This document shows, piece by piece, positions 52,944 to 61,163 of a stretch of 64,000 bases of DNA. The notes beneath the pieces were generated by a model. It did not search any database, was not told the DNA's origin, and saw only the letters and a list, made by a program, of their open reading frames with translations. Positions within the stretch are counted from its first letter, which is position 1. Each line of letters opens with the position of its first letter. The position numbers and the translations under genes are program-made. Source of the stretch: Streptomyces sp. NWU339. GTDB lineage: Bacteria; Actinomycetota; Actinomycetes; Streptomycetales; Streptomycetaceae. Location of the stretch: the NCBI RefSeq assembly GCF_003143855.1, contig NZ_QFRK01000002.1, positions 1 to 64,000 on the forward strand, read 5' to 3'.

Positions 52944-53489
52944 ATGCCGAAAACCGAGAACGCCGCAGAAGAAACGGAAACAGCCGACCCGGAAAGCATC
53001 GGAAAGGATTCAGCCACCACGGCCCGTGAATCGGCCGGAAGACGCCGTGGCGGCGACCGGGCCGGCTTCCTCGCCGCCGGAGTGATCCTCGCCGCCTGTC
53101 TGGGCTTCCTCTTGTACGGCGCCCTCGGCACGGACAACGCCACCGAACCCGAGCGGCCGAAGGCCCCGACGGCCGCCGTGACGTACCGGGTGACCGGTGA
53201 GGGCCACGTCGACGTCAGCTACCTCGCCCGCAGCGAGGGGGGCAAGGCAACCGTCGAGAAGGACATCAGGCTGCCCTGGAAGAAGACCGTTCAGGTGCCG
53301 CTGGGCCAGCCGCCCACCCTCAGCATCGTCCTCGACGGCGACGGCGGACAGGCGCGCTGCGCCCTCGCCATACGCGGCGCTCACGTCCAGAGCGCCACCG
53401 CGTCGGGCACCCACGGCCGCGCCACCTGCGCCGGCGAACTCCCCGCACCGGCCGACGCCGACTCCCCCTCGAACAGCACGCTGCCGTGA
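52944..53489 (+). CDS. MmpS-like membrane protein
   Basis: The protein has 181 residues from the ATG at 52944; the longer frame to 52818 is rejected. An acidic disordered N-terminus is followed by one membrane helix, 'AGFLAAGVILAACLGFLLYG', near residues 41-60. The external beta domain has 'VTYRVTGEGHVDVSYLARSEGG' (in part 'YRVTGEGHVDVSY'), 'LPWKKTVQVPLGQPPTLSIV' (in part) and two Cys in 'GQARCALAIRG' and 'RATCAGEL'. This fits MmpS-type accessory proteins, which in mycobacteria partner MmpL exporters. No MmpL is nearby. It overlaps the SUKH gene by 4 bp and is divergent from the Rhs toxin. Confidence 0.82.
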   Translation: MPKTENAAEETETADPESIGKDSATTARESAGRRRGGDRAGFLAAGVILAACLGFLLYGALGTDNATEPERPKAPTAAVTYRVTGEGHVDVSYLARSEGGKATVEKDIRLPWKKTVQVPLGQPPTLSIVLDGDGGQARCALAIRGAHVQSATASGTHGRATCAGELPAPADADSPSNSTLP

Positions 53490-54031
53490 CGACCACACCT
53501 GATCAGCGCCCAGTCGAGGCCACCCTCGACTTCCTGCGTTCCGCGTTCGGGCCCGAGTGGCGTGAGCCTCCCCTCGGCCATGAGGACGTCGCCGTGTGGG
53601 AGACCGAGAACCGGGTGACGCTCCCGGAGCCGTACAGAACCTTCGTTGCGGAGATCAGCAACGGGTGCAGTCTCGGTCCCGCGGAAGACGGGGGTCTGCA
53701 GCCGCTCGGGTGGCTGCCGGAGAGCTGGCCGGACCTCGGTCCGCGGCAGCCGGGAGAACTGTTCCCCCTGGAGGCGGCCTGGCAGTGGGAGGACGACGGG
53801 ACGGTCGACCCTGAGGGCGATCCACGCACCGATGCCGTGTACACCAAGGGGTCGATCGTTCTGGGCTCGGAGGACGGGCAGTCGTTCTGGGTGCTGGTGA
53901 CCACGGGGCCCCGCCGGGGCGAGGTCTGGATGGTGGCCGACGTGGGGGCCGGCCCGGTGCCCGGGGAGGACGCCTGGGGCTTCGAGCAGTGGGTGCGGCA
54001 GTGGCACTCCGGTGACGCTCGGTCGGCCTGA
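53486..54031 (+). CDS. SUKH (SMI1/KNR4) family protein, likely immunity
   Basis: The 181-residue protein starts at a GTG inside the previous stop (GTGA at 53486-53489). SUKH signatures: 'VAVWETENRVTLPEPYRTFVAEISNGCSLGP' (in part 'NRVTLPEPYRTFVAEISNG'), 'LFPLEAAWQWEDD', 'GSIVLGSEDGQSFWVLVTTGPRRGEVW' (in part 'GQSFWVLVTTGPRRGEVW'). It is coupled to the MmpS-like protein and sits on the far side of the giant toxin, opposite SUKH-4. It may protect against the same or a related toxin. Cytoplasmic. Confidence 0.9.
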   Translation: MTTTPDQRPVEATLDFLRSAFGPEWREPPLGHEDVAVWETENRVTLPEPYRTFVAEISNGCSLGPAEDGGLQPLGWLPESWPDLGPRQPGELFPLEAAWQWEDDGTVDPEGDPRTDAVYTKGSIVLGSEDGQSFWVLVTTGPRRGEVWMVADVGAGPVPGEDAWGFEQWVRQWHSGDARSA

Positions 54032-54148
54032 ACGACTGCCCCGGGCGCTGTCGGAGCACGTGGACAGAGCCAATGACGCATGCAGCCACCAGGGTGACGG
54101 TGATCGCTGCTGTCCCCGCCGGGCGCGACGTCCCTGCTCGTTGACGAT

Positions 54149-55311
54149 TCAACTGCGCTCCCTGCCAACTCGGCGGGCCCGGTCGGCTGCGGAGACGGCG
54201 GTGCGCTCGAGCGCCTGGGCCGGTTCGGACGTGGGCAGCGGGAGATCCAGCAGGCCGCGTATCCGGCGGAGGTGCTGTTCTCCGTTGTGCTGGTCGACGG
54301 ACCGCAGATGGCTGAGGAAGGCGTCGGCGTCGGGTGCTTCGGCTGCCTGCTGCCAGAAGGGCAGTCCCGCTTCGAGTTCCGCCACGAGTCGGCCGGTGGG
54401 CGCTTCGGCGTTCGGCAGGTCGGCTTCCTCGAGCAGCCGGATGGTCTCGGCCTGTGCCTGGGCCATGCGTCCGGCCCAGGCGGTGGCGTGGGCGAGGTCC
54501 TGCCGCGGGCTCTTCGCCGGGCGGAGCGCGCCGGCGGTGTTCAGCGGTTTCACCGCCGCGAGGAACTCCAGTTGGGCGGCGCCCAGCTCGGAGGCGTTCC
54601 CGCGCACCGAGACGTCGAGTTCGGCGTCGCCCGGCCGGGCCACCCAGCACACCACGGTGCGCCGCCCGGTCGCCCATCCCTGTTCGTCGGGATGGAAGTA
54701 GTAGGTCTGCAGCCGTCCGAAGGCCATCGGATCGAGCGCGTAGTCCATGAAGAGCCTCGCGCACTGCGGCCGGGCGGTCGCCGCGATGCCGTCGAGCCCC
54801 GGGAAGTCTCCCTCGGTGAGGGTGAAGGAGGCGTAGGCCTCTGCGCGGTGCGGTTTGTCGCAGGGGATCAGTTGCACACTTCCGTCGCCCAGCGGCGGTG
54901 TCCCTGGTTCCGGCAGCCCGCCACGCGGGGTGAAGCAGTCACCGGTGCGGATCGACTGGATCGTGGCCTGGCCCGGCCTTGTGACGTCGCCGCTGTCGCT
55001 GCGAGCGGGAAGTGTCCAGATCCTGAAGTCGATGACCGGGATGACGACAGCTGCCAGCAGGAGAACCGCTCCGGAGACGGAGAGCCCGGCGATCGCCAGG
55101 CCCGTGCCCCGCTGCCCCGTCGGGGGATCTGCCACAACGCGACGCAGCCGAAGACCAGCCCCAGGGGCGCGAGGCAGAGCAACGACGTCACCAGGGAGGT
55201 GACCGCCAGGCCGTTCAACGCCGGTGGCGCGGGTGCGGGACGCCACTGTGGTTCGGGACGGGACCACGGGCCGGGCGGCTCGGGAAAATTCGGCGGAGGG
55301 GAAACCGACAT
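54149..55311 (-). pseudogene. DUF4190 + septum-formation domain protein, interrupted by a 1-nt frameshift
   Basis: The N-terminal frame from ATG 55311 reads a proline-rich leader and the first DUF4190 helix, 'GLAVTSLVTSLLCLAPLGLV', up to 'ALWQIPRRG'. It then turns to noise. The continuation is in another frame: 'QRGTGLAIAGLSVSGAVLLL' (second helix), followed by a septum-formation domain ('SIRTGDCFTPRGG', 'IPCDKPHRAEAYASF') and a helical C-terminus to 54149. A single-base change in the runs at 55114-55125 (CCCC and GGGGG on the plus strand) would join them. Full length would be about 387 residues. It could be a real defect or a sequencing error in a homopolymer. Confidence 0.8.
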
Positions 55312-55656
55312 CCGATTCCAGCCTTTCTCGGACTGGGGCTGCCATGAGTCCTGCCGCAGCCCGCTCAGCGCATCAGCGGGGGCCGATGCAGGTGTACGAA
55401 CCCGGGGCAGAGCCAGGCCGGAAGTGCGATAACCAGACCTCGCAGACGGCCTGTTGTCGACGTGTCAGGTTCGGAAGTCAGCCGTGTTCCGTCGCCCGCG
55501 AGCAGGTGAAAGGGCGGCTCGCGGGTGCGCGGGCGAATTATTGACCAATGGATCGAGGCCCCGTCAAGCCCAAGGACATTCAGGGAATTTACCCCACCGA
55601 AAAGCAGTCGGTTCGCCCCTTTTGCTCTCCCCGTCGCGCGGCGCGCTCCGCGTGGT

Positions 55657-55671
55657 GTATAACCGCCCGGT
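55657..55671 (+). promoter_or_regulatory. Duplicate of the MmpS-like promoter element
   Basis: Identical over 15 bases to 52879-52893 (GTATAACCGCCCGGT), including the TATAAC hexamer. It lies 56 bp upstream of the decayed gene copy. Confidence 0.5.
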
Positions 55672-55726
55672 CCGACTTCAGTTGCATGCCGCATCGATCC
55701 GTCACACCGAGAGCCGGGCCCTGTTC

Positions 55727-56051
55727 GTGTCATCGAAGGAATCCGCGAAATCCACGGAATCCGTAGAAAGCGAAGAACCGGAGAGTACGTCTGAGGGGCC
55801 GCACCACGCGGAAGCCGGGAGCGGTGTGAAGGCGGATGCGGCGGCGGCCGGCGCCGAAACCACCGGTGCGCAGAACGGTGCGGGCGAGCACGCGGGCAAG
55901 AACGCGAGCGGTGACGCTCGTCCTCGGCGAGCAGGGCGGCCGGGCGGCCTGCACACTCGCGATCCACAGCGGGCACGTCCAACGGGCCGCTGCTGTGGGT
56001 GAGTTCGGCCGCGCCACCGGTGTCGGCGAGCCGCCCGCCAACGACAACTGA
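55727..56051 (+). pseudogene. Decayed second copy of the MmpS-like gene
   Basis: From GTG 55727 a Glu/Ser-rich leader ('SSKESAKSTESVESEEPES') resembles the acidic N-terminus of the gene at 52944. In the next frame, from about 55914, comes 'VTLVLGEQGGRAACTLAIHSGH' (in part 'GEQGGRAACTLAIHSGHVQ') to 'EFGRATGVGEPP', which lines up with the end of the intact protein ('GDGGQARCALAIRGAHVQ', 'GRATCAGELP'). The membrane helix and most of the beta domain are missing between them, and the frame changes. So this is an internally deleted duplicate. It ends 31 bp before the amidase gene. Confidence 0.7.
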
Positions 56052-56082
56052 TCTTCACGTACAAGGTTCACAAGGGGTGGGC

Positions 56083-57792
56083 ATGAGTCCAGGGGGAACC
56101 CGCGCACGGCGTACGAGAACGTCGAAGCGCACGATCTGGCTGGCGGCCGGGGCCGTGGTCCTGGCAGGCACCGGTGTGACGGCCGTGGCCGTCGGCGGAG
56201 GTTCCGAGGGCGGCGGCGCCGACGAGGCCGCGCGTCCTGCGCAGGCCCATACGCTGGCGTTGACCGGCAAGGACCCGAAGAAGCGCGAACTGCCGCGCAC
56301 CGAAACACAGTTGTTCTCGCTCATCGGTGTCTCCTGGGAGGACAGCGCCGACGAGTTCGAGGGCACCGCGCAGATCCGTACCCGCGGGGCGGAGGACGGC
56401 GCGTGGACCGACTGGCGCGACCTCGACTTCGACATCCGGGCCCCCGAGACGCAGGAGGGTGACGCCGGCGGTGTCCGGGGCGCGTCCGAGCCGCTGTGGG
56501 TGGGGCCGTCGGACGCCGTCGAGGCCCGTGTCGTGGCCGGCGGCAAGGAGACAGCCGTGCCGGACGCGCTGCGGCTGGACATGATCGACCCGGGCGAGAC
56601 GAAGGGCGGCAAGGGCAAGGGGAAGGGGAAGACCGGCAAGGGGCAGGAGAACGGCAACGGCAACGGCAACGGGAAGGGCAACGGCAACGGGAAGGGCAAC
56701 GGGAAGGGCAACGGCAAGCCGTCCGCTGAGCCCGGTGACTCCGGGACCACCGTCCCGGACCCGTCGCAGTCCGGCGGGGAAACCGAGCCGAGCGGCGCCC
56801 CCGAGCAGCCGACCGGGCCGTCCTCGGAGCCGACCGAGCCCCCGGCCACCGAGCAGCCGGCCACCTCCAGCGCCCCGGAGCCCTCCGAGGAGCCGACGCA
56901 GGATCCGACGGCCGAACCGAGCGCCCCCGCCCCGAGCGAGGAGCCGACCGCCGAGCCCAGCAGCCCGGGCGCGGAGCCGACGACGCCGGAGCCCTCCGAG
57001 GAGCCGACGCAGGACCCGACGGAGGACCCGACACAGGACCCCACGCAGGACCCGACGGCCGAACCGAGCGCCCCCGCCCCGAGCGAGGAGCCGACGGAGG
57101 AGCCCACCGCCGACCCGACCACCGAGCCCACGGCGGAGCCGAGCACCCAGCCGGACCCGGCCGAGTCGACGACGCCGGCCGCGCCTGCCGCACCGGCGGT
57201 CGTCAGCCGTGCCGGCTGGGGCGCGGACGAGTCGCTCGTCGCCGACCCGCCGGACTACCTGGACAAGGTCGACGCGGTCTTCGTGCACCACACGGCCGGT
57301 ACGAACAGCTACGAGTGCGCCGAGTCGCCGGCCATCATCCGGGCGATCCTCATGTACCACGTGAAGAGCAACAGCTGGAACGACATCGGCTACAACTTCT
57401 TCGTCGACAAGTGCGGAACGGTCTTCGAGGGCCGTGCCGGCGGCACCGACAAGCCCGTCCGGGGCGCCCACACGTACGGCTTCAACGGCTCCTCGGCCGG
57501 TGTCTCGCTGCTCGGTGACTACGAGAACGGCGGTATTCCGACGGCCGCGGCCAAGAAGGCGATCGCCGACATCTCCGCCTGGAAGCTCGGCCTGCACGGC
57601 GTCGACCCGGAGGCGAAGGTGACCCTCACCGCGGCGGCCGACGCCAAGGGCTGGAAGAACGGCGACAAGGTCACGCTGAACGCGATTTCCGGCCACCGCG
57701 ACGGCTTCGCCACGCTCTGCCCGGGTGTCGCGCTCTACTCGGCGCTGCCGGAGATCCGCCGCACGGCGGGCGCGTCGGAGTACGCGGGCTGA
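56083..57792 (+). CDS. Secreted N-acetylmuramoyl-L-alanine amidase (PGRP/amidase_2) with low-complexity linkers
   Basis: The protein has 569 residues from the ATG at 56083 (AAGGGGTGGGC upstream). A signal or anchor segment, 'IWLAAGAVVLAGTGVTAVAV', spans residues 17-36. A beta domain follows (to 175), then a Lys-Gly-Asn repeat (about 178-210) and a Pro-Glu-Thr linker (about 220-370) of 'EPTQDPT'-like units. The C-terminal PGRP domain begins 'SRAGWGADES'. Zinc ligands: H402 or H403 ('FVHHTAG'), H538 ('SGHRDG') and C546 ('LCPG'). It cuts the lactyl-amide bond between MurNAc and the stem peptide. The linkers probably span or bind the wall. It ends before a strong terminator. Confidence 0.93.
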   Translation: MSPGGTRARRTRTSKRTIWLAAGAVVLAGTGVTAVAVGGGSEGGGADEAARPAQAHTLALTGKDPKKRELPRTETQLFSLIGVSWEDSADEFEGTAQIRTRGAEDGAWTDWRDLDFDIRAPETQEGDAGGVRGASEPLWVGPSDAVEARVVAGGKETAVPDALRLDMIDPGETKGGKGKGKGKTGKGQENGNGNGNGKGNGNGKGNGKGNGKPSAEPGDSGTTVPDPSQSGGETEPSGAPEQPTGPSSEPTEPPATEQPATSSAPEPSEEPTQDPTAEPSAPAPSEEPTAEPSSPGAEPTTPEPSEEPTQDPTEDPTQDPTQDPTAEPSAPAPSEEPTEEPTADPTTEPTAEPSTQPDPAESTTPAAPAAPAVVSRAGWGADESLVADPPDYLDKVDAVFVHHTAGTNSYECAESPAIIRAILMYHVKSNSWNDIGYNFFVDKCGTVFEGRAGGTDKPVRGAHTYGFNGSSAGVSLLGDYENGGIPTAAAKKAIADISAWKLGLHGVDPEAKVTLTAAADAKGWKNGDKVTLNAISGHRDGFATLCPGVALYSALPEIRRTAGASEYAG

Positions 57793-57826
57793 TCCGCATA
57801 CGCGAACCGATCCCGCGGGGAAACGG

Positions 57827-57867
57827 CGACGGGGCACTTCGGGCGGGCTGCCCGGAGTGCCCCGTCG
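57827..57867. terminator. Terminator after the amidase gene
   Basis: CGACGGGGCACT (57827-57838) pairs with AGTGCCCCGTCG (57856-57867), and inside it CGGGC (57840-57844) pairs with GCCCG (57850-57854). It lies 35 bp after the amidase stop, with the convergent gene ending at 57951. Confidence 0.85.
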
Positions 57868-57950
57868 GGGGTGCGCGGTGCGTGGCGCCCGGTCCGCGCG
57901 TCGCTGCGGGTGCACGCGGACCGGGGCCGTAAGGGGGAGCCCGGCGGGGC

Positions 57951-58373
57951 TCAGCGGGACGCGAGTTCGCGCAGCTCGAGGGCCGCGGTGTGCGCGTCCA
58001 TCCGTTCGGCGGCCAGAATCGCGGCCACCGTGTCGGCGCGGGAGGCGGCGACGACCAGGGCGCGGCCCGCGCGGGCGTGCGCCTGTCGGTGCAGGGCCGT
58101 GGCGTTCGCCTGACGGCCCCTCGTGGTCGCCGACGCGCGGGCCGGCTTACGTCCTCCCCGCAGGCGGGTCACCTGCTCGGCGAGCCGCTCGGCCGCGGTG
58201 TCCAGATCGGTCGAGGGTGCCGCGACACGCAGCTCGTCGGTGACGGCGAGCAGCGCGGCGAGATGGCCCGCGAGCTGGATGTCCAGCTCTTCCTCACGGG
58301 AGCGGTGGGGGAAGTCGTGGGGAGTGCCGGCCATCGTGCGGTGGACCGACTTGCTGCGGATCGGTTCGTACAT
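57951..58373 (-). CDS. Hypothetical helical protein
   Basis: The protein has 140 residues from the ATG at 58373, with CAGGAGGCC nine bases upstream, a strong ribosome site. 'EEELDIQLAGHLAALLAVTDEL' (in part 'LDIQLAGHLAALLAVTDEL'), 'DTAAERLAEQVTRLRGG' and the C-terminal 'TVAAILAAERMDAHTAALELRE' (in part) are helices. The middle is basic. It has no membrane segment and the family was not recognised. Sequence just upstream (58395-58440) is AT-rich and should hold the promoter. Confidence 0.8.
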   Translation of the reverse strand: MYEPIRSKSVHRTMAGTPHDFPHRSREEELDIQLAGHLAALLAVTDELRVAAPSTDLDTAAERLAEQVTRLRGGRKPARASATTRGRQANATALHRQAHARAGRALVVAASRADTVAAILAAERMDAHTAALELRELASR

Positions 58374-58483
58374 GGATGGCCTCCTGAGTGCTAACAGGAA
58401 ACCATCCTAGCTTGGATTTCGTCTAAAGTTGAGTCGCTCACAAGATCGGACAGCTTAGACACACAGGGTGAGCGCGCACCCCG

Positions 58484-59695
58484 TCAGAGCTGGCCGTAGC
58501 CGTCCAGGAAACGGGCGATCCGGCCCACCGCGTCCCGCAGGTCGTCGACCGACGGCAGGGTCACCACCCGGAAGTGGTCGGGTTCCGTCCAGTTGAAGCC
58601 GGTGCCGTGCACGACCATGATCTTCTCGCTGCGCAGCAGGTCCAGGACCATCTGCCGGTCGTCCCTGATCTTGAAGACGTCGGGGTCGAGGCGCGGGAAG
58701 AGGTACAGCGCCCCCTTCGGCTTCACGCAGGTCACGCCCGGGATCTGGGTCAGCAGTTCGTACGCCACGTCCCGCTGCTCGCGCAGCCGGCCGCCCGGCA
58801 GCACCAGGTCGTTGATCGTCTGGCGTCCGCTGAGCGCGGCGACCACTCCGTGCTGGCCCGGCATGTTCGCGCACAGGCGCATGTTCGCCAGGATCGTCAG
58901 ACCCTCTATGTAGGAGTCGGCGTGCGCGCGGGGCCCGGAGACCGACATCCAGCCCACCCGGTAGCCGGCCACCCGGTACGCCTTCGACATGCCGTTGAAG
59001 GTGAGGGTGAGCAGGTCGGGGGCGACGGAGGCGGTGGGGGTGTGGACGGCGCCGTCGTAGAGGATCTTGTCGTAGATCTCGTCCGAGCAGACCAGCAGGT
59101 TGTGGCGGCGGGCGATGTCGGTCAGGCCCTTGACCATCGCCTCGTCGTACACCGCGCCGGTCGGGTTGTTCGGGTTGATGATCACGATCGCCTTGGTGCG
59201 GTCGGTGACCTTGCGTTCGATGTCGGCGAGGTCCGGCATCCAGTCGGCCTGCTCGTCGCAGCGGTAGTGCACCGCCGTGCCGCCCGACAGGGACACGGCG
59301 GCCGTCCACAGCGGGTAGTCCGGCGCCGGGACCAGCACCTCGTCCCCGTCGTCCAGCAGCGCCTGCATCGCCATCACGATCAGCTCGGAGACGCCGTTGC
59401 CGATGAAGACGTGCTCGACGTCGGTCTCGATGCCGAGGGTCTGGTTGTGCATGACGACCGCCCGGCGCGCGGCCAGCAGCCCCTTCGCGTCGCCGTAGCC
59501 GTGCGCCGACGACACGTTGCGCAGGACGTCCTCGAGGATCTCGGGCGGGCACTCGAAGCCGAACGCGGCCGGGTTTCCGGTGTTCAGCTTGAGGATGCGG
59601 TGACCGGCAGCTTCCAGCCGCATCGCCTCCTCGAGCACCGGGCCCCGGATCTCGTAACAGACGTTGGCGAGCTTGGTCGACTGGATCACCTGCAT
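58484..59695 (-). CDS. PLP-dependent aminotransferase (alanine aminotransferase type)
   Basis: The protein has 403 residues with fold-type I, class I/II features. 'RILKLNTGNPAAFGFECPPE' (in part 'LKLNTGNPAAFGF'), 'SSAHGYGDAKGLLAARRAV' (substrate/PLP-phosphate), 'FIGNGVSELIVMAMQAL', 'IINPNNPTGAVYDEAM', 'VCSDEIYDKILYDG', the PLP lysine in 'FNGMSKAYRVAGYRVGW', and a final Arg in 'HFRVVTLP'. The strong 'SDEIYDKILYDG' and 'YLFPRLDPDVFKIRDDRQ' (in part) match AlaA-type enzymes that interconvert pyruvate/glutamate with alanine/2-oxoglutarate. Start at ATG 59695; a frame to 59738 lacks a ribosome site. Cytoplasmic. Confidence 0.93.
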   Translation of the reverse strand: MQVIQSTKLANVCYEIRGPVLEEAMRLEAAGHRILKLNTGNPAAFGFECPPEILEDVLRNVSSAHGYGDAKGLLAARRAVVMHNQTLGIETDVEHVFIGNGVSELIVMAMQALLDDGDEVLVPAPDYPLWTAAVSLSGGTAVHYRCDEQADWMPDLADIERKVTDRTKAIVIINPNNPTGAVYDEAMVKGLTDIARRHNLLVCSDEIYDKILYDGAVHTPTASVAPDLLTLTFNGMSKAYRVAGYRVGWMSVSGPRAHADSYIEGLTILANMRLCANMPGQHGVVAALSGRQTINDLVLPGGRLREQRDVAYELLTQIPGVTCVKPKGALYLFPRLDPDVFKIRDDRQMVLDLLRSEKIMVVHGTGFNWTEPDHFRVVTLPSVDDLRDAVGRIARFLDGYGQL

Positions 59696-60178
59696 GCTGG
59701 GAGCTTACGACTCGGTAATGCCCCGCGCGCCGTGTCATCCGCCACGTGAGATGCGTCGGTTCGGGTCGTGGGGTCCGCGCGGGGCCCTTGTGGGCGCCCG
59801 CTTCCCCGCGGTGCGGCGCCCGGCCCGGGTCCTCTCGGGCGGTCCGAGGGGTGCGGCGCTCGACGCCCCGAGTTCCCCCGAACGTGTATCAGTCCGACGC
59901 CTCCACCACCTCCACACCGACCTTTTTCACGTCGGCCGCCTCCCCTTCCACAGATCCGGGAGACCCTGGCTCGGGCGACTTCCGTGACCGTCCCGGATGG
60001 GGTCGAGGAAGTCCGAAGAACCCAGGTGGGCGCGGGTGACGGCCGGGCGGCCCCGTGAACCTACCGGCCGGAAACAAGGGCTTGTCCTCTCGACGCGGGC
60101 GTGCTGAAAATGCACATGACAATTCTGTGGGTGGCCGGAGGAATCCGCGCCACCTCCGTCGCAAGAGGGGACCCCCAT
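59696..60178. other. Divergent intergenic region (483 bp)
   Basis: There is no supported gene; frames in it are Pro/Arg noise on both strands. It separates the divergent aminotransferase and protease genes and must hold both promoters. 60095-60135 is AT-richer and is the best place for the protease promoter. Nothing else was recognised. Confidence 0.45.
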
Positions 60179-61141
60179 ATGAGAAAACCTCTCGTCGTCG
60201 CGCTCTGCGCCCTGGCCCTGGCCGCGGCCGGTGCGACGCCCGCGGTCGCCGCCGCGCCCACCCCCACGGGCGCGGACACGGCCACGGGCACCGGCGCGGG
60301 TTCGACCGCGGTGCCGGACGTCGTCAACGGCGTGGTCGACAACGTCGTCTCCACCGTGACGGACACCGCGTCGGAGACCGTGGCCGGACTCACCGCGCCG
60401 CGGGCCGGGGCGGTGAACCTCGCGGGCACCGTCTCGCTCAGCAACTGCTCCGGCTCAGTCGTCCGCATGCCCGACTCGGCGGCCGACGACCCCGCGCTCG
60501 TCCTCACCAACGGCCACTGCCTGGAGAGCGGCTTCCCCGGGGCCGGCGAGGTGCTCGTCGACCGGGCGTCCGGCCGAAGTTTCGGACTGCTGAACGCCTC
60601 CGGTGCCAAGGTCGCCACCCTGCGCGCCGACCGGCTGGTCTACGCGACCATGACCGACACCGACGCGGCGGTCTACCGCCTCGGCACCACCTACGCGCAG
60701 ATCAAGAGCGCGTACGGCATCGACGCGCTCACGCTCGCCGACACCCGCCCGGCGGCCGGCACGGCCGTCAGCGTGCCCTCCGGATACTGGAAGCGGATCT
60801 ACAACTGCTCCGTCGACGGGTTCGCGTACCGGCTGAAGGAGGCGGGCTGGACCTTCAAGGACTCGGTCCGCTACACCCCCGCCTGCAACACCATCGGCGG
60901 CACCTCCGGCTCGCCGGTCGTCGACGACGCCACCGGGAAGGTGGTCGCCGTCAACAACACCGGCAACACGGACGGCGGGCGCTGCACGATGAACAACCCG
61001 TGCGAGGTCGACGAGAACGGCGCCGTCACGGTCCGCCGGGGCATCAACTACGCCCAGCAGACCTACCCGTTCACCGCCTGCTTCGGCCTGGACGGCAAGC
61101 TCGACCTGTACGCGAGCGGCTGCACCCTGCCCAAGCCGTGA
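60179..61141 (+). CDS. Secreted trypsin-like serine protease
   Basis: The protein has 320 residues from the ATG at 60179. The signal peptide covers residues 1-25 ('VALCALALAAAGATPAVA'). After a Thr/Ala-rich pro-region, the S1-fold domain carries the catalytic triad: H113 in 'LTNGHCLES', D162 in 'DTDAAVYRL' and S245 in 'GGTSGSPVVD'. Cys residues in 'LSNCSGSVV', 'YNCSV', 'TPACNTIGG', 'RCTMNNPCEV' and the C-terminus would form disulphides. It resembles secreted Streptomyces proteases of the trypsin-like peptidase type. The substrate is unknown. No propeptide inhibitor domain is obvious. It ends at a convergent terminator. Confidence 0.9.
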   Translation: MRKPLVVALCALALAAAGATPAVAAAPTPTGADTATGTGAGSTAVPDVVNGVVDNVVSTVTDTASETVAGLTAPRAGAVNLAGTVSLSNCSGSVVRMPDSAADDPALVLTNGHCLESGFPGAGEVLVDRASGRSFGLLNASGAKVATLRADRLVYATMTDTDAAVYRLGTTYAQIKSAYGIDALTLADTRPAAGTAVSVPSGYWKRIYNCSVDGFAYRLKEAGWTFKDSVRYTPACNTIGGTSGSPVVDDATGKVVAVNNTGNTDGGRCTMNNPCEVDENGAVTVRRGINYAQQTYPFTACFGLDGKLDLYASGCTLPKP

Positions 61142-61161
61142 CCCGCCCGGCGCGGGCGGGT
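61141..61161. terminator. Convergent terminator between protease and D-aminoacylase
   Basis: ACCCGCCC (61141-61148) pairs perfectly with GGGCGGGT (61154-61161) around GGCGC. It fills the gap between the two convergent stops. Confidence 0.8.
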
Positions 61162-61163
61162 GG

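Noticed and set aside
56605..57170. CRISPR-like or satellite repeat in the amidase gene
   Set aside because: The repeats are short, in frame and code for Lys-Gly-Asn and Glu-Pro-Thr units; there are no spacers of constant length.
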